A stretch of 64,000 nt of DNA from JACCQS01 sp963766765 (GTDB lineage: Bacteria; Actinomycetota; Actinomycetes; Mycobacteriales; Geodermatophilaceae). The stretch's first letter is position 1, and every line of letters begins with the position of its first letter. This document shows, piece by piece, positions 58,183 through 64,000 of this stretch. Below the pieces are notes generated by a model that was not told the DNA's origin, ran no database searches, and saw only the letters and a program-made list of their open reading frames with translations. The stretch lies in NCBI GenBank assembly GCA_963766765.1, contig CAVYBR010000001.1:1-64000 (forward strand), read 5' to 3'. A program made the translations under genes and the position numbers.

Positions 58183-58779
58183 TCAGTCGAGATCGGGCGG
58201 GTCGAGGTCGTAGAACGTCGGTTGACCGTCGATGAGGTTGTTCAGTTGTTCGCTGTCGTCGTTGTCCTGCGATGCGGTCTCGCCCTGCCGCGCCGCCTCG
58301 ACTGAGGTGAAGTACACGGCCTGGGTGAAGTCATCGCCACCGTCCCCGTGCCATGCCGCGACGATGCCGAGGATCTCGGGCCGTTGCCCGCGGAGCTGCT
58401 CCTCCAACTGCCGACCAACCCGACGCATCTCCTCCTTGTCTTTGGCGCGACCTTGGATGACCTGGACGAATCCGGCCTCGTTCGATCCGCCGCCGGCGAC
58501 GACGTCGACGTCCGAGCTGTCGTGGAACGTGACCTCGCCATCGAAGGCTTTCTCGGCGTCGCTCCACCACGCGCCCTGCTCAGGTCGGTCGCTGTTGGCT
58601 TGGGCGGCTTCCTCGGATTCGAAGCGAACCATGGTGATGGCGCGCCCGTCCGACGTGACGCCGCCGGTCGATCCGAGGTAGCCCGTAGCGCCAGGCTTGA
58701 TCTCCGAACGCCACCGAGCGAGCTGACGGTTCAGTTCGTCTGGGTCGCGGACCTGACCTTGGATTATCTGAATGAACAT
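58183..58779 (-). CDS. Duplicated ABM-like (ferredoxin-fold) protein
   Basis: The 198-residue protein is made of two similar halves: MFIQIIQGQVRDPDELNRQL with YLGSTGGVTSDGRAITMVRF in the first, and FVQVIQGRAKDKEEMRRVGR with ILGIVAAWHGDGGDDFTQAV in the second. Each matches an antibiotic biosynthesis monooxygenase-like alpha/beta barrel half, so the two may form an intramolecular dimer. No cofactor or catalytic residue is evident. The ATG at 58779 gives the conserved start. Confidence 0.68.
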   Translation of the reverse strand: MFIQIIQGQVRDPDELNRQLARWRSEIKPGATGYLGSTGGVTSDGRAITMVRFESEEAAQANSDRPEQGAWWSDAEKAFDGEVTFHDSSDVDVVAGGGSNEAGFVQVIQGRAKDKEEMRRVGRQLEEQLRGQRPEILGIVAAWHGDGGDDFTQAVYFTSVEAARQGETASQDNDDSEQLNNLIDGQPTFYDLDPPDLD

Positions 58780-58968
58780 GAGCCGCCCCTTCCGTCGAGC
58801 TGGCACGGAACGCTAGACCCGTCGCAATCCGATTGATATACGAAAGCTGCGAGCGGGCCGAAATGCGGCTTCTCAGTGACGAGAAGACAGCCGATTCCCG
58901 GTTACGCGCGGGCTCCAGATCGCTACGCTCAGCTAGCGCTCCTCTGCCTCCTCGGCGAAGGGATAGCC

Positions 58969-60222
58969 ATGACCAAGGAGCCCGACGAACCCCAGAACCT
59001 TCTCGAAGAGCTGCGCGTCTTCGATCTCGAGTTCACTCGTGCGCACGGCCCGATCCCGCCGTTCGCGACGTGCCCGATCGGATGGCAGCCCAGCGCACTG
59101 ACACCCGTGTTCTACGGCCACCGCGACTACTCCACGGCGGACGGCGCTCCGGCCAACATGCGGGTGTTCTTCCCCAGCCTCGACGGCTCGCCGCAGAGCG
59201 GGGCGATGCTCGAGCATTGCGGGCGGTATCCGGTGATCCTGTTCTCCCACGGCCACTGCCAGGGGGACGCCGAGCAGTATCTGAAGTGGTTCCGGTTGCC
59301 GGCCCAACTCGCCCGCAGTGGGTACGTCGTCGTTGTCCCGCAGCTCACCAGCATCGGTTCGCACCCGTCCGGGGACGGGACCACGCAGCAGGTGTTGCTG
59401 GACGCTCTGACCTGGATCCGCGACAGCTGGGAGCACCGGGCCTCGCTGCTGCCGCCACCGGCGACGGGGTTGGCCGGCCACTCCTTCGGCGCCTTACATG
59501 CCGGCATCCTCGCCACGAAGATCCCGGTGGCAGCCGTGGCTTCGCTCAGTGGCGTGTGGATCGACTGGCCCGATGCATCCGGACCGCGGCCCATCCTGCA
59601 GGGAGCCGTCCCACGGCTATTCACCTGGGGCACCGAACCTTTCACGGAGCGCGACGCGATCCTGCCGGACAGCTTGTACAACCAGATCTCGACGCCGAAA
59701 CACCGTGCGGTGTTCACCGATGGCGAGCACTTCGACTATCTCTATGACCCGGCGCTGCCATGCCGCGGGACCAAGGGGCCATGCCGCTATCTCGGCCCGG
59801 CCACCGACGACCTGGTCACGATGTTCTTCGCCAACTACCTCCCGCCGGAGTTGTGGCAGAACCTGCCGGACAGGGTGCCGGAGAACCTGATTCCGCCGGC
59901 GCTGCAGCTGACCATTGAGCAGGAGTTCTACGCCGGCGGCCACCTGTTCGGAATGCGGGCCTTCAACTCGACATCTCCGTGTCAGGTCGCGCTGAGCTTC
60001 GATTTGCCCGAGGAGCGGATCGTTCCGTTCTGCCAATTCCTTCCGGCGGCAACGGCCGAGCAGAAGGTGCGCGAACGTGACCTCGTGCCGGTCTTCAGTC
60101 AAAGTGCCAGCTTCATTCCGCAGGGCACACCGTGGGTGATGTCGCAGACTCCAGCTCCCGGTGCGACGGTCGCGCCCGGCACTGAAGTACGGATGGTCCT
60201 CAAGTCGGGCCTGATGCAGTAG
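58969..60222 (+). CDS. Alpha/beta hydrolase with a PASTA-like C-terminal segment
   Basis: The 417-residue product has a nucleophile elbow GLAGHSFGALHAG (Ser172), GRYPVILFSHGHCQGDAEQY near the oxyanion strand and a candidate His in VFTDGEHFDYLYD. It resembles PAF-acetylhydrolase/lipase-type enzymes. The end (MSQTPAPGATVAPGTEVRMV) fits a single PASTA-like repeat, which would bind peptidoglycan-like ligands. No signal peptide is seen. The ATG at 58969 is preceded by GAAGGGA. Substrate is unknown. Confidence 0.72.
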   Translation: MTKEPDEPQNLLEELRVFDLEFTRAHGPIPPFATCPIGWQPSALTPVFYGHRDYSTADGAPANMRVFFPSLDGSPQSGAMLEHCGRYPVILFSHGHCQGDAEQYLKWFRLPAQLARSGYVVVVPQLTSIGSHPSGDGTTQQVLLDALTWIRDSWEHRASLLPPPATGLAGHSFGALHAGILATKIPVAAVASLSGVWIDWPDASGPRPILQGAVPRLFTWGTEPFTERDAILPDSLYNQISTPKHRAVFTDGEHFDYLYDPALPCRGTKGPCRYLGPATDDLVTMFFANYLPPELWQNLPDRVPENLIPPALQLTIEQEFYAGGHLFGMRAFNSTSPCQVALSFDLPEERIVPFCQFLPAATAEQKVRERDLVPVFSQSASFIPQGTPWVMSQTPAPGATVAPGTEVRMVLKSGLMQ

Positions 60223-60354
60223 CCGATCGCGGCGGTCGCGTTCCCGGTGTGTCGCCCATTAGCCGTCCACAGGCGCTCGGAAGTTTTCTGCCGCTGATGC
60301 CCGATTTCTCATACCCTCGTGCGATCGGGGTGTGGCCACGCGGGGGTGGGTGAC

Positions 60355-61635
60355 ATGCGTAACGGGGGCTCGGCTGCCGAGATCATCGACGACGAGGTGC
60401 GCGAACTCATCCGTCGCCGGGGCGTCGACCCGTTCCTTGACGCCGGCCGGATCCGGTCACTGGTCCGCGAGGTCGTGCTCGACTACGAGGACCGGGCCGC
60501 CTCCTCGTCGCTGCCGCCGGTGGGTGACCACGACCAGGCCGTACGGGCGGTGCTGGACGAGGTTGCCGGGTTCGGTCCCTTGCAGCGTTATCTCGACGAT
60601 CCCGAGGTCGAGGAGATCTGGGTCAACGGGCCGGGCAAGGTCTTCATCGCGCGCAAGGGCCGCTCCGAGCTGACCACCACGATTCTGTCCACCGAGGCGT
60701 TGGCCGATCTGGTCGAGCGGATGCTGCGCAGTTCGGGCCGGCGCGTGGACCTCAGCCAGCCGTTCGTCGACGCGATGATGCCGGACGGCTCGCGGCTGCA
60801 CGTGGTCATCCCGGACATCACCCGGCAACACCTGGCTGTCAACATCCGCAAGTTCATCCTCCAGGCGTATTCGCTCGACGAGCTCATCGACCTGGGCAGC
60901 ATCACGCCGGCCGCGGCCCGCTTCCTCGAGACTGCGGTGGCCGCAGGACTCAACATCGTGGTCTCCGGAGGCACCCAGGCGGGAAAGACGACCCTGCTCA
61001 ACTGTCTGTGTGCCGCGATCCCGGCTCGGGAGCGGGTGATCAGCGTGGAGGAGGTCTTCGAGCTGCGGATTCCGCTGCCCGATGTCGTATCCATGCAGAC
61101 CCGGCAGCCCAACCTCGAGGGCAATGGGGCAATTCCCTTGCGCCGCTTGGTCAAAGAAGCGCTTCGGATGCGCCCCTCCCGAATCATCGTCGGAGAGGTA
61201 CGCCAGGAAGAGGCCCTGGACCTGCTCATTGCGTTGAACTCCGGCCTGCCGGGCATGTGCTCGATCCACGCGAACTCCGCCCGCGAAGCGGTCATCAAGC
61301 TGTGCACACTCCCACTTCTCGCCGGCGAGAACATCGGCCACGCGTTCGTCGTACCGACCGTCGCGGCCAGCGTGGACCTGATCGTGCACATTGGAACGGA
61401 GGCGTCCGGCCAGCGCCGGGTGCGCGAGATCGTCGCCCTTTCCGGACGTACCGAAGGCGAGGTCGTGGAGACGAGCGACATCTTCCATAGCCGGGACGGC
61501 GCGCTCGTACGGGCGGACGGATTTCCACCACACGCCGACCGGTTCGAGCGGATCGGTGTGCATCTGGTCAACGTGCTCGGCCCCTCTGCGGACGAGCCGA
61601 GCAACGCCAGAAACCCAGCGGGACGGGCCTGGTGA
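60355..61635 (+). CDS. cpaF: Tad pilus assembly ATPase (CpaF/TadA)
   Basis: The 426-residue secretion ATPase powers Flp-type pilus assembly. It has an N-terminal domain (FGPLQRYLDDPEVEEIWVNG), Walker A SGGTQAGKTT with Lys211, the Asp box ERVISVEEVFELRIPLPDVV and Walker B/His box MRPSRIIVGEVRQEEALDLL, SIHANSAREAV. ATG 60355 (preceded by GGGTGGG) is chosen; an in-frame GTG lies 12 codons upstream. It is the first gene of a run in which each start overlaps the previous stop. Confidence 0.92.
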   Translation: MRNGGSAAEIIDDEVRELIRRRGVDPFLDAGRIRSLVREVVLDYEDRAASSSLPPVGDHDQAVRAVLDEVAGFGPLQRYLDDPEVEEIWVNGPGKVFIARKGRSELTTTILSTEALADLVERMLRSSGRRVDLSQPFVDAMMPDGSRLHVVIPDITRQHLAVNIRKFILQAYSLDELIDLGSITPAAARFLETAVAAGLNIVVSGGTQAGKTTLLNCLCAAIPARERVISVEEVFELRIPLPDVVSMQTRQPNLEGNGAIPLRRLVKEALRMRPSRIIVGEVRQEEALDLLIALNSGLPGMCSIHANSAREAVIKLCTLPLLAGENIGHAFVVPTVAASVDLIVHIGTEASGQRRVREIVALSGRTEGEVVETSDIFHSRDGALVRADGFPPHADRFERIGVHLVNVLGPSADEPSNARNPAGRAW

Positions 61636-62501
61636 GCACAAGCGGTCTCGGCGCCGTACTCGGACTGCTCCTCGGCACCGGACTGCTCCTCATCTGGCGC
61701 AGTCGCAGTGTGGCCAGAACGCCCGCCCGTGCCGGGGGCTTCACCCGCAACCGCAACGAACAACTCCGGCGGGCGGGCCTACAGGGCGCGACTTCCACCC
61801 AGTTGCTGTTCATCCAGGTCGCAACCGGATTGCTGGCATTCGTCATCGTCATCCTGGCCACGAGCACGGTGACGATCAGCATCTGCTTCGGAGCGTTCGG
61901 AGCCCTGCTGCCCTGGGTCCTGGTGCGGCGACTTGCGCGAAAACGACTCGCAGATCTACGCGCGGTCTGGCCAGGGGTCGTCGACAACCTGGTCTCCGCT
62001 GTGCGCGCCGGCCTGTCCCTTCCAGAAGCTCTCTCCGGGTTGGCCGTCCGAGGTCCCGAAGTGCTGCGCGCGCCGTTCGCCGAATTCGCGGCGCGCTACC
62101 GGTCCAGCGGCCGGTTCATGGCAAGCATCGACATGCTCAAGGATGACCTCGGGGATCCGGTGGCCGACCGGATCATCGAGACCCTGCGGGTGGCACGTGA
62201 AGTCGGCGGGACCGACCTCGGCCGCGTTCTGCGGACCCTGGCTACGTTCCTTCGCGAGGACGCCCGGGTGCGGGCCGAACTCGAGACCCGACAGGGCTGG
62301 ACCGTCAACGCAGCCCGGCTGGCAGTGGCGGCGCCGTGGGCCGTACTCCTCTTGCTCGCGACGCAGCAGACAACGCTTGTGGCGTACGACAGTCCGGTAG
62401 GTACGGGCCTACTTATCGGCGGCGCAGTCGTCTGTGTCCTCGCCTATCGACTCATGCTGCGGATCGGGCGGTTGCCCGAAGAACCGCGGGTCCTCGCGTG
62501 A
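61632..62501 (+). CDS. tadB: Tad pilus inner-membrane protein TadB
   Basis: The 289-residue type II secretion F-domain protein has N-terminal helices (LLFIQVATGLLAFVIVILAT), the T2SSF domain (LVSAVRAGLSLPEALSGLAV, RVAREVGGTDLGRVLRTLAT) and two C-terminal helices. It forms the platform with TadC and CpaF. GTG overlaps the CpaF stop (GTGA). Confidence 0.88.
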   Translation: MSTSGLGAVLGLLLGTGLLLIWRSRSVARTPARAGGFTRNRNEQLRRAGLQGATSTQLLFIQVATGLLAFVIVILATSTVTISICFGAFGALLPWVLVRRLARKRLADLRAVWPGVVDNLVSAVRAGLSLPEALSGLAVRGPEVLRAPFAEFAARYRSSGRFMASIDMLKDDLGDPVADRIIETLRVAREVGGTDLGRVLRTLATFLREDARVRAELETRQGWTVNAARLAVAAPWAVLLLLATQQTTLVAYDSPVGTGLLIGGAVVCVLAYRLMLRIGRLPEEPRVLA

Positions 62502-63442
62502 ACCCCACCCTGCTCGGCATGGCGCTGGGTTTGGTGGCTGCGCTCGGCGTCCTGGTGGCCGTACGTTCTGCCCCGCCGCTGCGGCCGATCAGACTCGAGG
62601 ATCGTCTGGCGCCCTACCTTCGCGATACCCCCACACCCTCGCGACTGCTGTCCCTCGCTCCGCCGGCATCGGGGATGACCGGTCTCGTCCGGCGCTTGGC
62701 CGGACCATGGATCTCTGACAGCGCACGAGCCGTGGACCGACTACTCGGTGGCCGGGCATCCGTGCGGCGACGGCTGGCCGCGCTCGGCAGCGATGACACT
62801 GTGGAGGACTTCCGGATCGAACAGGTCATCTGGGGAGTGCTGGGTCTGGCCGCCGGTGCCGGTGCCGCGCTTGCCTTTACGGCCCTCAGCGGCACCCTGA
62901 ATCTGATCTCGGTGACGTTACTGTGCGGCGCCGGACTGGTCGGGGGTGTGCTCGGCCGTGACTGGTGGCTCACTCAGGAGCTCACCAAGCGGGAGCAGAT
63001 CATGCTTGCCGAGTTCCCCATCGTCGCCGAGTTGCTGGCCCTGGCCGTCACGGCCGGCGAGAGCCCGGTCGGTGCGATCGACCGGGTGTGCCGGCTCAGC
63101 GGCGGTCAGTTGGGACAGGAACTCGCCGAGACCTTGGGCCGGGCGCGGGCTGGGACTCCGCTGGTGGAAGCGTTGCAGGGCCTCGTCGAGCGAACGTCGT
63201 TGGCACCTTTGGCCCGCTTCGTCGACGGCCTGGTGGTGGCGCTGGAGCGAGGCACACCGCTGGCTGAGGTGTTGCGAGCCCAGGCGGCCGACGTACGGGA
63301 AGCCGGAAAGCGTGACCTGCTCGATAGCGGCGGTCGCAAGGAGATCGCGATGATGGTGCCGGTGGTCTTCTTGATCCTTCCGGTCACAGTGCTGTTCGCA
63401 CTGTTTCCGGGTCTGATCAGCATCGTTTCGCTGGCGCGTTGA
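62498..63442 (+). CDS. tadC: Tad pilus inner-membrane protein TadC
   Basis: The 314-residue second T2SSF protein has the central FPIVAELLALAVTAGESPVG and FVDGLVVALERGTPLAEVLR segments, followed by KEIAMMVPVVFLILPVTVLF and an end helix. It pairs with TadB in the inner-membrane platform. GTG overlaps the tadB stop as GTGA. Confidence 0.88.
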   Translation: MNPTLLGMALGLVAALGVLVAVRSAPPLRPIRLEDRLAPYLRDTPTPSRLLSLAPPASGMTGLVRRLAGPWISDSARAVDRLLGGRASVRRRLAALGSDDTVEDFRIEQVIWGVLGLAAGAGAALAFTALSGTLNLISVTLLCGAGLVGGVLGRDWWLTQELTKREQIMLAEFPIVAELLALAVTAGESPVGAIDRVCRLSGGQLGQELAETLGRARAGTPLVEALQGLVERTSLAPLARFVDGLVVALERGTPLAEVLRAQAADVREAGKRDLLDSGGRKEIAMMVPVVFLILPVTVLFALFPGLISIVSLAR

Positions 63443-63476
63443 CCGACATGCATACAGGGGCGAAGGGAACTCGGGG

Positions 63477-63716
63477 ATGACGGAACTACGGGGACGAGCA
63501 GCGGGCGCGCTTGACCTGCTCGTGACGGGCGTACTCGGTTGGGTGGCAATAGTGGTGGGGCGCATGCGCGGTCCTGATCGGGAACGCGGTGACGTCCCCG
63601 GATGGGTGATGATCACGGTGATGACCGCCGCGCTTGTGCTGGCGATCCTGATCCCGTTCCGCGAGGCGATCGTCACGGCGATCCAGGATGCGCTGAACAG
63701 CGTCACCTCGCAGTGA
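63477..63716 (+). CDS. Flp pilin-like small membrane protein
   Basis: The 79-residue product has one hydrophobic helix (MITVMTAALVLAILIPFREA) near the middle and a short hydrophobic segment before it (LLVTGVLGWVAIVVG). A short GDVPGWVMIT stretch before the main helix resembles the processing region of Flp pilins, although a canonical G/E cleavage pair is not obvious. GAAGGGAA lies upstream. It overlaps the TadE-like gene (GTGA). Confidence 0.65.
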   Translation: MTELRGRAAGALDLLVTGVLGWVAIVVGRMRGPDRERGDVPGWVMITVMTAALVLAILIPFREAIVTAIQDALNSVTSQ

Positions 63717-64000
63717 ACGGCCGGCTGCGGGCAGACGCTCGCGGCGAGGACGGAGCCGCCGTCGTCGAGTTCGTGATGATCTCCGCGCTGGTCATGGGCC
63801 TGCTGCTTGCGGTGCTCCAAGTGGCGGTCTACGTGCACGTCCGCAACGTGGTCGCGGCAAGCGCGCAAGAGGGTGCGAGGTACGCCGCCAACGCGGATGT
63901 CGACTCGAGTGCCGGTGCCGCGCGGACCCTGAACATCGTCCACAGAAGCCTCGGCGCATCCACCGCAGACGGTCTTGCCTGCGACTCGGCTGAGGAACTC
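63713..64000 (+). CDS. TadE-like pilus protein, running off the window
   Basis: The visible 96 residues contain the TadE signature: basic start, GAAVVEFVMISALVMGLLLA with an E/F cleavage region, and VRNVVAASAQEGARYAANAD. The C-terminal part lies outside. TadE pseudopilins are needed for pilus assembly. It starts GTG overlapping the pilin stop. Confidence 0.82.
   Translation, partial: MNGRLRADARGEDGAAVVEFVMISALVMGLLLAVLQVAVYVHVRNVVAASAQEGARYAANADVDSSAGAARTLNIVHRSLGASTADGLACDSAEEL

Overview
The window is high-GC actinobacterial DNA and looks like two different genomes joined at about 7,970. Bases 1 to ~7,970 are extremely GC-rich. They hold secreted glycine-rich and repeat proteins, two PIN-domain toxin-antitoxin pairs, a glycosidase-like propeller and a methyltransferase, and several of these genes carry frameshifts. 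This style resembles Thermoleophilia (Solirubrobacterales-like), although that placement is inference. At ~7,970 a DegT/DnrJ/EryC1 aminotransferase stops matching its family in mid-protein and becomes the C-terminal end of a MutT-like NUDIX hydrolase, as expected of a chimeric contig.

From ~7,971 to 64,000 the sequence reads as one coherent chromosome of an actinomycete that makes mycothiol (mshB). Its gene order recalls the Mycobacterium tuberculosis Rv1170-Rv1232 stretch: mshB, ferredoxin, dapC, dapD/dapE, LOG protein, DivIVA-like, tag, DUF3117, glgM/glgC, O-methyltransferase, sigE-rseA-htrA-tatB, mrp and an MgtE_N/CBS protein. Before this come an Sdh1-type succinate dehydrogenase (sdhCAB, minus strand) and a divergent oligopeptide ABC importer (oppABCDF). 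Many genes have a TANNNT hexamer 6-8 nt before the start codon and no Shine-Dalgarno, which points to leaderless mRNAs.

After this core come an amidase, a DUF1003 protein, an EamA exporter, a CitE-like lyase, a broken F420-dependent oxidoreductase, a lipoprotein and an acyl-CoA dehydrogenase. A surface-anchoring island follows at 49,749-53,802: a UDP-GlcNAc 2-epimerase, a 52-residue protein with an LAVTG-TM-basic tail, an exosortase-like membrane transpeptidase with Cys/Arg/His in place, a membrane glycosyltransferase, and a secreted protein resembling the choice-of-anchor P family. It is the most interesting accessory system in the window.

The right end has an MMPL transporter, a pirin, DUF2277, a duplicated ABM-like protein, an alpha/beta hydrolase with a PASTA-like tail, and the start of a Tad (Flp) pilus operon (cpaF/tadA, tadB, tadC, Flp-like pilin, TadE) that runs off the window. 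Frameshifts also occur in sigE (~36,310) and in a membrane protein (~54,150). No tRNA, rRNA, CRISPR array or insertion sequence was recognised.
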